Shown one piece after another: positions 18,336-31,332 of a stretch of DNA of 64,000 bases. Under the pieces are notes generated by a model. The model had not been told where the DNA came from. It ran no database searches and saw only the letters and a list, made by a program, of their open reading frames with translations. The position numbers and the translations under genes were made by a program. Position 1 is the first letter of the stretch. Each line of letters starts with the position of its first letter. The DNA lies in the NCBI GenBank assembly GCA_947034895.1, contig OX344764.1:73141348-73205347 (forward strand), read 5' to 3'. Source of the stretch: Rhytidiadelphus loreus. Lineage: Eukaryota > Streptophyta > Bryopsida > Hypnales > Hylocomiaceae.

Positions 18336-19916
18336 ATGGACTACAGAAAGAGCTCCTTGCAGGAGCCTCTGTTCCCAGCAGCGCAACTGGAGGCGCCCCA
18401 ACACACGTTTACCTTCGCCAACGGTGTCACAAGATCCGTGCGTCGACGTGACGAGACAATCTCCTTTACTCCCGAGTGGATCTGGAGTGAGATCACGAAA
18501 CAACTCTTCATCGTTGGTCCCATGGTGTGCGTGGCCCTACTTCAATACTCGGTGACTGTGGTATCCGTCATGTTCGTGGGCCACACGGGGGAATTAGAGT
18601 TGGCAGCCGCCTCCATCGCAGTCTCGTTCGCTGGTGTGTCTGGCATCACTTTGATCATCGGTCTGGCCGCGGCACTGGAAACGCTTTGTGGCCAAGCATA
18701 CGGGGCGAAGCAGTATCACATGCTGGGCATTTACTTGCAACGTGCAGTTTTTGTGCTCTATCTCGTAGCTCTGCCTATTGCAGTCGTTTGGTGGAACATG
18801 GACACTCTGCTCGTCTTTCTCGGCCAAGACCCTGACATCTCAGAACTGGCAGGTGTGTACGCCAGGTACTTGGTTCCCACCATATTCGCAGTTGCAACGC
18901 TGCAACCACTGGTGAAGTTTCTCCAAACGCAAAGCCTGGTGCTCCCCATGGCAATGTTCTCCGTCACCACCTTGATCCTCCACGTGCCTCTTTGCTGGAT
19001 CCTTATCTACAAGGTAGGATTTGGATTTCGCGGTGCAGCACTTGCAAGCAGCATGTCGAACTGCCTGAACGTTCTCTGGCATGCGTTATATGTGAAATAC
19101 TCCGCAGCTTGTAAGAGAACATGGACGTCATTCTCAATGGAGGCTTTCAATGACCTTCCAGCTTTCATGAAACTGGCCATTCCATCTTTGGTCATGACAT
19201 GCTTGGAGTACTGGGCGTTCGAAGGTCTGGTTCTCCTCTCGGGGCTTCTCCCGAATCCACAGCTGGAGACTTCCACTCTTTCGATCTGTCTCACAAGCAC
19301 TTCTCTCCTTTACGCGGTTCCTTTCGGTATAGGCGCTGCTGCGAGCACGCGAGTGGCTAATGAGCTGGGAGCCGGACGACCCCAAGCTGCGAAAGGCGCA
19401 GTGGCAGTGGCAGTGTCCATTGGGCTAGCTGAAGGCGTGTTGATTGCAACCAGTTTGTATGCTCTCCGAAGCCTCTGGGGAAAGGCATTCATCCAGGAGC
19501 AGGAAATTATTGATTATGTAGCAGTGTGTATTCCCTTGCTTGCGATCGTGCACTTAATGGACTCGGTGCAAGGAGTGTTGTCAGGAGTGACGCGTGGATG
19601 TGGGCGGCAGGCTTTCGGTGCGTATGCTAATCTGGGGGCGTACTATCTAGTGGGTTGGCCTGCTGCAATTGTGTTTGCGTTTGTGTACGATTTGAAAGTA
19701 CGCGGTCTCTGGCTGGGCATCATCATGGGTTTGGTGGCACAAAATGTCACTCTCGTCATGTTGACGTGCGCCACCAATTGGCAGCAACAGGCTGAAGACG
19801 CGCTGGTTCGTGTGCATTCGGGGGCGTCTACCACGCTGCCCATCGAAGCTAACCATGCCCAGAAAGATGAAATTCCGGCTCTGCATTTGTTCAGGGATGG
19901 CGATAGTGACAGATAG
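18336..19916 (+). CDS. MATE-family multidrug/toxic-compound efflux transporter (DETOXIFICATION type)
   Basis: A 526-aa single-exon protein of the plant MATE (DTX) family. These are cation-coupled antiporters exporting organic compounds across the plasma or vacuolar membrane. About twelve hydrophobic segments form two MatE halves. Family landmarks are seen: ETLCGQAYGAKQYHMLG after the second or third segment, VGFGFRGAALASS, TRVANELGAGRPQAAK in the second half, and VLSGVTRGCGRQAFGAYANLGAYY followed by GWPAAIVFAF. The frame is open upstream to 18264, but the first ATG is 18336 (MDYRKSSLQEPLFP), which gives the usual short hydrophilic N-terminus. Length is typical (about 480-530 aa). Substrate cannot be deduced. 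The leader may be spliced. No lesion seen. Confidence 0.93.
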   Translation: MDYRKSSLQEPLFPAAQLEAPQHTFTFANGVTRSVRRRDETISFTPEWIWSEITKQLFIVGPMVCVALLQYSVTVVSVMFVGHTGELELAAASIAVSFAGVSGITLIIGLAAALETLCGQAYGAKQYHMLGIYLQRAVFVLYLVALPIAVVWWNMDTLLVFLGQDPDISELAGVYARYLVPTIFAVATLQPLVKFLQTQSLVLPMAMFSVTTLILHVPLCWILIYKVGFGFRGAALASSMSNCLNVLWHALYVKYSAACKRTWTSFSMEAFNDLPAFMKLAIPSLVMTCLEYWAFEGLVLLSGLLPNPQLETSTLSICLTSTSLLYAVPFGIGAAASTRVANELGAGRPQAAKGAVAVAVSIGLAEGVLIATSLYALRSLWGKAFIQEQEIIDYVAVCIPLLAIVHLMDSVQGVLSGVTRGCGRQAFGAYANLGAYYLVGWPAAIVFAFVYDLKVRGLWLGIIMGLVAQNVTLVMLTCATNWQQQAEDALVRVHSGASTTLPIEANHAQKDEIPALHLFRDGDSDR

Positions 19917-21066
19917 CAGGGAAAACTCGCTGCAGGCTTGTATTAATTTTTTTTCTCGCTCTTCTCCGGCAGATCTTATCCCCGTGGGGTGGAGTTGATT
20001 TGAACGAAGATTGCAGAAATAAGATCTCCTGGAGTTCGCCATGACCACACCATTTTGAGAGGGTTACAGCATTGGGCTCTCTTCTTGGCTTGCCTTATCT
20101 TGGACACCAGAGGTTAGTGAACACCCTCGATCTGTTTTTTTGGCTGGAATTCGACTGGAAGATCCTCCGAATTTATGCTTGTAGTGTCAATGTGTTATTG
20201 CGCAAACTGTGCTTAAACAATGTTATCCACGTATCATTCTAGAGCAGTGTTGACCGCCCACCCGGGTTGTCATGAACTGCATTAGTCTACAATAGTTGTC
20301 TGAGTACCAACGCCTGATTTAAGATGTATAATGGATTTGTGCCAAAGAAAGCAGATGTCACAGAATGAAGGAAATTGAATGCCCAAATCTTAGCAGATAG
20401 GTCGACCTGTTCACAGTTCCTTTCAAGCTCCTTCCTGTGCCACAGGTTAGTCCGACTCGTTTACAGCCAGAAAGCTCTGTTTTTGCAGATTTGCCTTAGG
20501 CATTACGTACGCACTCAGATAAGACTACCGCAGGTTTCTCGATCCAAGGATTGAAATCTATTTAGCACCAACTCTGCAACCTCGCCTCGCGATATGACCA
20601 ATGTAAGATTTCTCGCTGCCTAGAACTCGTTAGGAACACTTGCACTAATCTTTTAGAAGAATTGATCCGCCATATGCACAGAAAGTAGTCGCCTATCGTA
20701 TATATTGCAGAAAACTGTTGTTTTCTTGCAACTACCGTCAACAGGTGCCACAAAGAATTTCAAACACTACCACCTCTCACTCCCGCACATTTCGAGGTCA
20801 AGACCAGTCAGTGCAATCTTTTCGATCTTATATTTCAAAACCGATAAACCAACACCCCTCCAACCCCGACATTCTCAGCATCCCTAACCATGCCAAGAAC
20901 GCGCAAGCTTCCGAAGATCATCACCACCAACACACAAAAGTGGGGACACATTTGCATTGCATTGCAAGGAGGACGAGGCTGTTTTAGGGTTTAGGGTTTA
21001 AGGTCATGGCTCCAGTTCTTCTCAAGTGTCCATTTCGTATCCCGTGTGTCACTTCCTCTCGCACTC
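19917..21066. other. Intergenic stretch between MATE and the oxidase fragment
   Basis: Probably holds the MATE 3' region. No gene is recognised. A telomere-type tract (two TTTAGGG units) lies at about 20985-21001. Confidence 0.4.
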
Positions 21067-21739
21067 TTACCGATTCTTCTTCACCAGTGTGATGGGCCTC
21101 ATCATATCATTATTCTCATGATCCTGAATATGGCAATGCCACACAAACCCCTCCCCCCCCCCTCAACCTCCCCATAGCGTCGAACGTGAACTTCCCTTCC
21201 CCCGCTTGCGACTTCCACTGCACCGCAATCCTTGTCACATAATTCGGCAGCGACAACACAGTATCCTTCCTCCCAATCTGGTTGTAACTTGGCGCCACAA
21301 GCTCCCCCGTGAAGCTCATCCCGGGGGTCGCATACGTCGTGTTGAAAATCTCGCACTCCCCTGCTGTCAACTTATCAACATCAAAGGTTTGCTGGTTGAG
21401 CGCCTTGAACTCAATCAAGTGGACGTGCATGGGGTGCGCATCAGGGGTGAAGTTGATGAACTCCCAAATCTCGGTGGAGCCGAACTCGGGCTTCTCGGTG
21501 ATTGGATCACGCCATGTGTGGTTGGAGAGAAGGGAGTGCAAGGGGTTGTCTTCGTCGTCAATCTCCACCATGAGGAGGATGCGGACGAGAGCATTCGATG
21601 TGTTCACTTCAACGTCAGGAGCACGGAGCATGGCCGGCAAGGGGGCCTCGGTTAGCACCGTCTTGGATTTCTTCACGATGAATTTTTTCACCGCGGAGGT
21701 ACTCGAGTAGGGCGCCGCGCCAGTGTTGTTGAGGATCAC
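21067..21739 (-). pseudogene. Multicopper oxidase, 3' fragment with frameshift
   Basis: The last exon of a multicopper oxidase of the LPR/bilirubin-oxidase/CotA-like group. Seen are the type-1/type-3 copper site AHPMHVHLIEF and, downstream in another frame, [17 protein letters not shown] followed by a stop at 21067-21069. The two parts are out of frame across a ten-base G run (C run at 21153-21162 on the given strand) that also replaces the normal spacer before VWHCH. The exon starts at a good acceptor (CTCAG before 21739) with a TACTAAC branch point about 35 bases upstream. The remaining two-thirds of the protein (N-terminal cupredoxin domains) are not found upstream. It is probably a decayed, truncated copy. 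A homopolymer sequencing error could explain the frameshift but not the missing exons. Confidence 0.8.
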
Positions 21740-24700
21740 CTGAGGATCGTGGAAGTTGCGAAGGGTTAGTATTACAATTCAATTGCGCAAATCTGTCCTA
21801 GTCAGGAATGAAAACATAATTGCGAATCTCGTTTTGGAATTGACTCAATCTATGCCGTCTTGTATTTGGAATCACAATTTGAATGTTTTTTTTTTGCATT
21901 GGAAAGTTTGTTTGAATATGTCTACCATATCTTTGAGGTTGTCCATTGTCGCGGGAGCTCATCATTTGATTGGTCAGCTATACAAGCTTCACGATGCTTC
22001 ACGATGCTTCAAATCCAACTTTGGGTTGCTCTACGAGGACCAAAAATGTCGTTTGACGTCTTGGCTATAATTAGTAACGATGGACCCAATACTTCAAGTG
22101 ATGAATTCAAATATTCTTCTTCAGGTGATGGAGTGAAACCCGTTGCTGAATGTAAACTGCATCAGCTGTTCGGAATTTCTAGCGGAATAGTAATGGATAC
22201 CTTAAATGAGGTTAATAATGCATATGGCATTTTCTGTTAAGCTGGTGGAGAGCAATTGAGGGATTCAACAACACAAGAGAACTGAATTAGCATCCAATTG
22301 GCAAATCAAACACATGCAGGTGATTTGGATTTTTCCATGAGGTGTGTTGCATTTTGTTCTGATTTGCCTTATCACCAAAATTGAATAAAAAAATTCCACA
22401 GACTGAAGGACACTTTAGGTTCCTCCTAAATTTGCGCAAACAGTTTACTCTCAAATCCCAAAAATTCCAATGCTCTCCAAACCCTTAAAACCTGAGGCCC
22501 TGAGCTGTCTTTTTAACAACACTGTTAAATCCCAACTAGAAACGACGAAGGAGACCAAAATCTAAAAATATCTGCACTCCACCATATTCACAATGAACTC
22601 CAGCTAAATTTATGAGAAGATCTCAACCAACAACTACAGATACTTGCAATGATTTTGCATCAGATGAATCCTTGGTCAATGTTCTGCTTCGAATGACTTG
22701 CAATTCAAGTACAAAATAGGAGTCCTAAATACACACTTAACTAGCTTTCGGAGAGTTTTTGAGCCTCGAGAAAGCCCAATGTACTGTACATTCAGCTCCT
22801 GTGCACAAAAATCTTGCTTTACGGTCCTGGCAGCAGAAATGCGATGAAGCACCACTAATCTTCTTTTCCAGAAGCCCGTTGTTAGTCCCAGCGTATGGAA
22901 ATGAGATAAGGCTCGATATGTTGGTAGATATAACGTTTTTTTTAATGAGGTACTTTCAGGACATGGACATTGTTATGATTTCTGATGCGCGTGTCAACAT
23001 TGCTGTGGGCAGACTGGGTTGGTTGCCTTCCCCACATACTCATAACATCTTTTGTAACTACCCGGCTTTCTTCAACAGTTACTGCTATGGCAACACATGT
23101 AAACATAAAAAGGCCGCAAAGAATTTTGCACCTCACACAAGTCATTAGGAACTTAGTCTCTCTGTGTGGCAGTTTGCCAAATTTGGAATTGGCGTTGTTT
23201 TTGGATTCACTACATTAAGATCGAGCTTCTCTTCGAGGCATGGCTACAAATCTATATCTGAAATGGATGCTGACGGCCATGGTTACAGCATTCTTGTTTT
23301 TTTCTCGTGCGTAAGCGAATCATTCAACTTATTTGCTCCCCCCTTTTGTTTGAAAATAGTAGTTCTAAGAGAAGATCTCACGAGTAGAGAAGGGTGTCTG
23401 AGATTGCAATAGTTTTTGCCACGGCTGTGCAATGATCATCAGAAATCTATTAAAAAAATTTCAATGGTTTAGTACGACATTGTGCAATAGTTTTGCAACA
23501 ATTTAGGCATAGATATGTATTGGTTCTGTGCCCAAGACTTCTGCAACAAGTTTGGAGTTTTAAGGCAAAAAGTACCGAACCGCTAAAAAAAACCATTGCA
23601 AAATAATTGATGATGTGTTGCAACTGCTACTTCCTGCTATAGTGAGATGACAGATACTCGGATATATCCGATCAGCTGGTGCCATGTTTGAGGATGTTGT
23701 TTGAGATTGTTGATGGACAGAGTTCGCCGAGAGTAGCAGACTTCTTGCAGACCAGACAACAGTTGATAGCTCAGCAGGGCGCTCACTACTGCAGAGTAAG
23801 TCCATATTCTCCTTTAAATGCACCAAATTTTTGTCAATCTCTCAACCATTCTGGTGTGTCTTGTAATTGATAAAAAAAAATCATTCATCGTTAATTAAAA
23901 GTCAATTTCATTGCATTGGCGGTATTCCAATACATTGGCACCTTTCAAGAACTCGCTTTCGGAAACATAAATCCATACCAGTTCCATGGATTTTAGATCT
24001 TTGGTGCTAGAATTGTGCCAATGTAACGAAATTTTGGCATGTTTGAATGCCAGCTTGTTGGCCGGGGATGAGGCTGAACTGCCCTTCCGACACCCAAGTC
24101 GAGTGTGAGGTTGGAGGAGGAGGTGGATGCAGCTGCAGTGCGCTGCAAGCGTGCCTTCCAGAAGTCTCGGGCTGTTTTGTTGTTGTCAATGGTGTCGCCA
24201 CCACATCTTGCGGCTTTTGATCAGACACAGCAGTCATCTCTTTTGGTAATAAGGAAGTTCAGAAGATTCGGAGAAGATTAGAGGGGCTCATTTCATTACA
24301 GTGTATTGATTCTTTGGGGCCGAGTTGGAAAGCTAAGTTCAATTTGAAAGCTAAGTGTTACTTAGATGAGATAGAATACGCATAACCACTGCGTGATTGT
24401 GTCACTCACTTCAATTATTGAATGTCTGTACAGCCTTAGAGAGATTGAAGTATCATGCATGTATAATTTTTTTTTAAGTACAGGCAATGTAACGATACTA
24501 TTTCTTTGCCCTGGTTTGTATTGCAACTTATATCCTAAAAGATCATGTCCAGTCGTCTAAAGCTCTTTGGAGAACTGATCACAAGGCTAATTGCAATGCT
24601 AAATTTTTGAAAAGTCTAAAACTTTGACTACCAGTACCGTATAATTATGGCCTTTTAGCATACTTAGAACTAATGCAGCTTTTGAAAATTTGAGGGTGCA

Positions 24701-27700
24701 TTACGTTTCAGAGCAATTGGGATTGTGCATCCCTCTCCTTTTGCAGACTCTCTAGAAAGAAAGCCATGGAGTTTGGTATTTGATACAAGTATGAGAGATA
24801 TCATTATATGCTTACTAAAGTTCGAATCTTGGAGCCAAATTTGAACAATCATGTAAACCGTACCTCACAATGTGTATTGCACATATAAAATATCGAGTTT
24901 TGGTTTTCTCTTGAAGTATTTTTGAAACTATTTGTAATTGAAATTAAAAACCTCCGTTTTATATCTATTTGTCCATAGAGATATTTTTTTTCGTAAATTT
25001 ACATTGTTTGAGACTCTTCAATCATTGAAAGAATGCAAATTTTTTCCGAGAATCATGTCTAAATTCCCTCTACAAATCTTTCAAAAATCTTTGATCATTA
25101 GAATTCTAGACTTTGATGTTGTAAAGTAGTTATCAAAAGTACATTTTAGAAGGATGAGATTTCAAGTGATTGTGGGATTTAAGTGCCATTTACATTACCA
25201 TAATGTCTGAGAATGGCAATCAAGGTTAGAAAATTATTCAATTATACTAGAATTTTCACCAACTAACAATAATACAATACTAGTGTGCCCTTGTGCCATT
25301 GCTATAGCCAAATAAAAGTAAAAGTCATTTTTTTTCCATTTTTTCATTCATAAAAAACTTTTGAAATTCAATACCTTTCACACCGTAGGTCCAAATGCCA
25401 CGAAACAAAGTTTGTGCACCCCTCGTGACAAAGAGCTTCCCAACGCTACCAATTAAGAGTGCGACCAGGGACATACAGTCCAGGAGATCTCACCGTAACA
25501 AACAAACAACTTGATTTTAAGGTATAGATTTTGCATATTGGAGTTGACTAAGGGAGAACTTACATCCCCAAGCAGCTAAAATAAGTGTTTATTAATGTCC
25601 CAAAAATTGTCAAACTACATTAATTTTCAAATTAATATAACCTTTCTTCACACACACCTCGTGCTCCACAAGTACAAACTTTATAAAATTCTTTTTTATA
25701 ATTCACCACGCCATGCCCTTCGTTGCCACGACCTACTCCATCATTCAGTACACAAAACACACGACAAGGTGGTGATGGCGGTGGGATCCCAAACTACAAC
25801 ATGTCCCATGTCGCGACAATCCATGTTTTTGTCATTGCATTGCTCCTCAGTCTCCTTGACAACCACAGACTAGGAACAAGTTGCTTAGGAATGAGTGGCG
25901 TGAAAGAAAAGCAGGTTATGCTGAATTGAGGACTGTCTAATTTTCCCCATCACTGGTTGTTTCTTCGTTTCTGTTCTTTGATTACAAGACAAAATACGGC
26001 ACCAAAATTGTCCTTTTTTCCTCTCTCTCTCTCTCTCTCTCGGCCTCTGAGCTCCTTCAATGTTGAGGGTGGGGTGTGCTAGCTACTCTAATACTCAGCC
26101 TTTCTGTGCTCTCAAAAGCATCCACCAAAACCAGGGTACAACACCGTATTGGTGTTTTCAATGTGCCTATAAGTAGCTGGGTGAACAGTTCAGGGTAGGG
26201 GTGTTTTCGGAGCACCGGCCACTCTAAAATCAAACAAATTTATGACTAATTCAATAAGAGTTTGAAAACTTGATGGATCGATTACTTTCTTTTGGGTTCA
26301 AGTGGGACTTCGAAATTGACTTTCAGGGGAAAAAGCAACTGAAATTGGTTCCAAGATGAATAACTCTGACTTTTCAAAAGGAGGTCACTTAATTTTCAGA
26401 CAAAAGACTTCCGTTTTTCTATGCTCCATTGAGTTTATGGAGTGTAAAATTAACCTCTTTTGAGAGCAAGTCCTACAGCAGCAGCAGCAGCAGCTAGCCT
26501 CATTGATAGTACCATTCAGGTGGTGCAAGACCCAAAGTGAATTTAAGTCAAGTTCGATGTGATTTTGTCGGAAAACTGCATATTTGAATTGCTCCATTAT
26601 TTACTACTTTGTGTCCTGCTATTTCTTGAATGTAAAAGAGGGAGTTGAGAATTTCAGTTTTGTGCCAGAGGTTGAAGACTTTACTGTCCTTGTATAGTAG
26701 CTCTCCCGATTTTTTGATTTTAAGGCATTGGGAAACTGTGCACAAGACTCATTCAGATCATGCTGCAGTTGATTTTCCTCCATAGAATGATCCTTAGTTT
26801 GGAATTTTGCACAGCAAAGCCAATTTCATTACATTGACACTTGTCAAGGCGTGCACCTAGCTTCAAAACGATCATCTCTTCCCTTCCTAGTTTTTGGAGC
26901 TTTGTGTAGATGTACGTCACAATTTTTGGTGCCGAGAATGGTGCCTACTTAACGAAATCCACTTGTCAACACTTAGAAGGTGAGCAATTGAGCCCTGAAA
27001 ATAATTGGGTTTTTTTTTCTCGCGAACCAAGGATGTGTGAAAGACAATAAGAGCATCTCCACAGCAGATTTCATTGGATCAAAACCTCAAATCTTTGTTC
27101 CAAATTAGGAGTCAGAACCTCAGAACAAGGAAGTTTGGGGATCAAAGCCAGACGGGGGTGCCGGCCAGTAATGGATCTCCTGCTTGCTACCGCCGGAGCA
27201 TGACCGGCAATCGCACGTAAATGGTTTTTTTGTCGTTGTCAGACCTTCAAATGGGTCAAAGTTACAAAACGAGGTCTAAATTTGCTTTGCTTTGTCACTA
27301 TTTCTAGATCTCTTACCGAGTCACGATGCACAAGCTCTACTTCCCAGTGAAATTTCTTTTGTGTACAATTGACGCTGTTACTCGGAATTGGTCAAAATTT
27401 TCTGGATTCCATTTGTCAACTATTTCACATTCTGTCAAACAGAAAATAGTCTACTGAACTGATTCAGTTTCTACACGTCTGTATTTGTACTTCATCAGCA
27501 ATGTAAGTTTTGCCGTGTTCATGTTCGTCATGCAACTCGTGCCTCCTAATCGGACAATCCTTTACTTCACAGAAGGTCTAGCCAATAGACAGAAGTCGCG
27601 GATGGTTACACAACATCTGAATCGTGTGCTGGATAGGAGTCCATGTCATCGAGTCTATCTCTTAAGGAGGTACAAAGGCTAGCACTTGCTATCTATCTTT

Positions 27701-30700
27701 TTAAGTTCATGTGGCGGAGCTAGTAGAACTCTAACAGGCTCTTTCTTCACGTTGGTCTTGGGCCTACTACTTATAACTATACTTCTTCATGCATCTCAAG
27801 TATATAATTATATGGATTGTTGGTGAATTGCAGATAGATTCTCTGACTTCATCATGTTTCAAAGTAGCTCGGTTCTTGCTTTTTCGACCAATTCCAAAGC
27901 GTAGGCGTTTTGGATTCATTTGCTGGGTAGGCAACATTCCTTGTTAGTATAGCTATTTTCATCGCGGAGGAGAAGACGTAATTAAGGTGACTGGGTGGAG
28001 TGTGAATTTCGTCTCCCCCACTCCCCTCCTCCCCCGCGAATCAAGATTACTACGTACTGTTCAGATTTCCCAGGGCAACTTCTTCGGTACTTTCATTTCT
28101 AAGTGGATACATCAATTCCAATGCACAGTAGCGTGCTCCCCATTCAGTGTGCAAGAGAGAGAAAGAAGAGAAGAACAAAAAAAGGGATGCAGTGGCAAAT
28201 TTTAACTTCTTTCAGGGTGAGAAGCCAAAAAACACATGGGGCTTTGCTGGATGTGCTTGTTCGAGATAGATTTCCAATACGGTATGGGGGGAGCAAATGC
28301 CCGTCAACCGTTGCGGGTGTTGGGAGGTCATCACTTAGATTCCCCCCCCGTCAAAATGAAAATTCATGTGCCTTGTGCACAAACACAGGGGCCCATTCAC
28401 GGCGTGTACCTTACTGTAGCCAGGCAGCTTTTTGAGGTTTGATCCACCTCCCCATGACATGTCGATTATATCAAAATCCAGTCAACGAGGGCCCCCAAAT
28501 TATTCCTTTAACCGTTAGAAGCTCAGTCCTTGCCAAAACTACATAAAAGAATGGAACCATTTCAGAAGTGCACGGCAACGCAAACGACTGTGTCTTACTT
28601 AGTGATGGAAAGAGAATGGCCATTTGGGCGAGTCTACGGACGCTTCGTAGGCTCATGCTTGGAAGGATTGTAACAGAAAACAACTGGCAAACACTGTTGC
28701 TCCCTGTGAAAAGTCAAATCCACGCGAGCGCTACAGTAGCTCATGAATCTAGCAAGCGAAGCCTGCTGCCTACTACAGTAGTGAAGTGAAGCAGCCTGAT
28801 GAGGCTCCAAAGGCTGGGGCAATGCGCAAACCAACGGTGATCCTGAATTTGGGATTGGGATTAGGATAACTTAGAGAGCATGCATGGAACCAGTGAGCTG
28901 AAGGTGGGTACCCCCACCCCCCAAAACCGCCACTTTTGGCTACTGTGCCCTAGTTGATTTTATTATTAGACTGGTCAAATTTTTCATTGATTTTCTTGTG
29001 GAGAGGTGAAAGGAGGTTCCAACGCACCAAAGAACGTGACATTTGGATATTGTATGCAAAAGTTAGGAAGGGTCAAAGTTTTTTTATGGGTAGATGTTCC
29101 GAAATCGTTTCTTTAATATGTACTTATTGATTTTGGAGATGTATGCAAAGTGATGATGGTAGAAATGTTTTGAGAAAAGTCTGACTTTCGTGTGATTACC
29201 CATGAACAACTTGTCACCAGTAAGGTAGTATGCTCTAAAAGCGACCATTTAAGAGCTGGTCCGCCTTTTTCATAGGCTGAAGTGGACAGAATTATTTTTA
29301 GATCATTTTTCAGAGAAAGAGAAATGGATGTGGAAACTAACACAAGTGGTTTTGTATTTTTCCAAGTATTTTTGAATTACTTATAAATTTTCAAAGATTC
29401 AGGGCATAGGCACCTATTTGTGACCATAGGTCTCCCAAAATCTGTTCACTTGCAGTTTGTAAACAGATGTGCGGAAATCAAAGGCAGTGATTGGCTCTTG
29501 CAATAGAAAAATAATTTTTTCTTGATGCATTCAATTGTTACAGTGATTCATTTAAGGATCACCTGGTTTCCATTTTTCACCCCAAAATAGGAGCAGTTTG
29601 AAGAAGGCGAGCGCTTTTACAGCATACTACTTTTATTGATTTCTCTTTGTTATCTCATCTATTTCTAATTCAATGTAGGTAAGCCAATTTTCTGAAATCT
29701 GACCAACTTGTGTAGTTCTATAAATGAATATAAACTATTCAATAAATATGTTTTCAAGGTTAGAGAAATTGCTTGTAATTCAATAGGAAGTTGGCAAGTC
29801 ATTAATATAGTGTTTTGATACATGTTAACCCCTAATGTTTTTTGATTGTATTTCATCCCAAAAAAAATCCCATAGAATGAGTTGTTTTGATGGTAAAGGC
29901 CCAAAAAATGACAAATGAAATTTTGGTGCATCTTATTGTAAGATCTAGTGGTAGACTACTTCATTATGTTGTAGTAAAAAAATGGGAGGTTTGATCGCAC
30001 AAATTGTGAGATTATAATGTTTGACATGGGGAAAAATGTGTTTGGGGGGGGCATTCAAATTTTAGGCAACTTTGATTCGTGGAGGCTTTTGCACAAGGTA
30101 ATTCACTTTTATGATTGAACTATTTTGTGATAGAATTCGACACATGTTCAAAAAAATTCATAACATTTCAAAATAGGGAACATATACCAAAAACATCCAA
30201 TAGGAAACTAGCTTCAAGAGAACTCTCATTCAAAGCTATTTTTTCAACAATTTCTAGCTTGCACATACAATAATCTCTTCAAAATGTTAACAATGGATTT
30301 CTAGGTTTCAACTAGTCTTAAAAGAAGGAAAAAAATTGTCCAAAATTTGTGGCTTTATACAAGGTTAATCAATCTATAGCCTTAAACATCCAAGCTAAAA
30401 TAAAAGACAATTAGACATAATTATTAGACAACTAGGCATGGAAGGAGGCTAGGTCAAGGTACACTATACTTGACTCATCTATGAAGCATTGATATAAGAT
30501 AACTTTACCACATGCCAAGCCTTGGCAAATGCCATGTCTTCTCAAGTTGAATTGACACCCACATTTCCCTTGTGCACGAAGATGTTCCCTTGCTCCATGA
30601 AAACCCAAATCAAAGGACATACTACATGAAGTTAGCCCAAAGACTAAAATGAAATAAATACTATAGTGGCAATGAAATAAATACCACAATAGCTTTGGCA

Positions 30701-30833
30701 CTTTGGTGCCAAATATTTAATTAAAATAATAATAATTAGCTCTTGCATTTTAAAATATAATTTTAAAAAATTTAGCATTGAATTCAAAAGAGATGGGAAC
30801 TATGTCACATAGATTCAAAAATCACTTATCTAG
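21740..30833. other. Long gene-poor region
   Basis: No recognisable protein family in any open frame on either strand. Short frames such as 24237-24007 (-) and 28103-28435 (+) show no motif. A (TC)n tract lies at about 26022-26041 and a (CAG)n-like tract near 26475. The rest appears to be ordinary AT-rich intergenic DNA with decayed repeats. Confidence 0.4.
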
Positions 30834-31332
30834 GATATGTAAATTAAGATTAGTAGGAGCTCAACTGCTCATAGTTAAGTCAAAAGTAGGAATTGTGTTC
30901 AAAGTAGAATCTCATACCTCATTTTGGCATATTAGAATAACTCTTTTCAAAAAACTCAAAACTAATAAAAGTTGGTAAACCAAGATAAATTTCATCTCCC
31001 AAAACCCAATAGTGATTTTGAGCCCCCAATCAAAAGTTATGGACAAAGTTCAAAGAAGAGTTGGAAGGGACATTTTCTTTGACATTTTCTTTGACATTTT
31101 CAAACAACCTTTCTGAATTTTGTCTATAACTTTTTATTGGAGTCTCAAAATCACAAACGGTTTTTTGGGAATGAAATACATCTTGATTTCACAACTTTTA
31201 TTAGTTTTGAGTTTTTTTAAAAGAGTTATTCTACTATGCCAAAATGAGGTCTGAAATTTTATTTTGCACACAATTCCTGCTTTGGACTTAACTATGAACG
31301 GTTGAGCTCCTTCTAGTCCTAATTTACATATC
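30834..31332. mobile_element. Foldback element with arms of about 220 bp
   Basis: Bases 30834-31054 are the imperfect reverse complement of 31112-31332 over their whole length. The outer ends read GATATGTAAATTA on the left and its complement on the right. The loop (31055-31111) repeats GACATTTTCTTT. No coding capacity. A MITE or foldback transposon is the simplest reading; as RNA it would make a long hairpin. Confidence 0.7.

Noticed and set aside
21756..22240. Upstream exons of the multicopper oxidase
   Set aside because: No cupredoxin motif on the - strand in this region, so the fragment appears truncated.
24007..24237. Small - strand frame starting MTAVSDQKPQ as a gene
   Set aside because: Only 76 codons, no motif, and no supporting exon found nearby.
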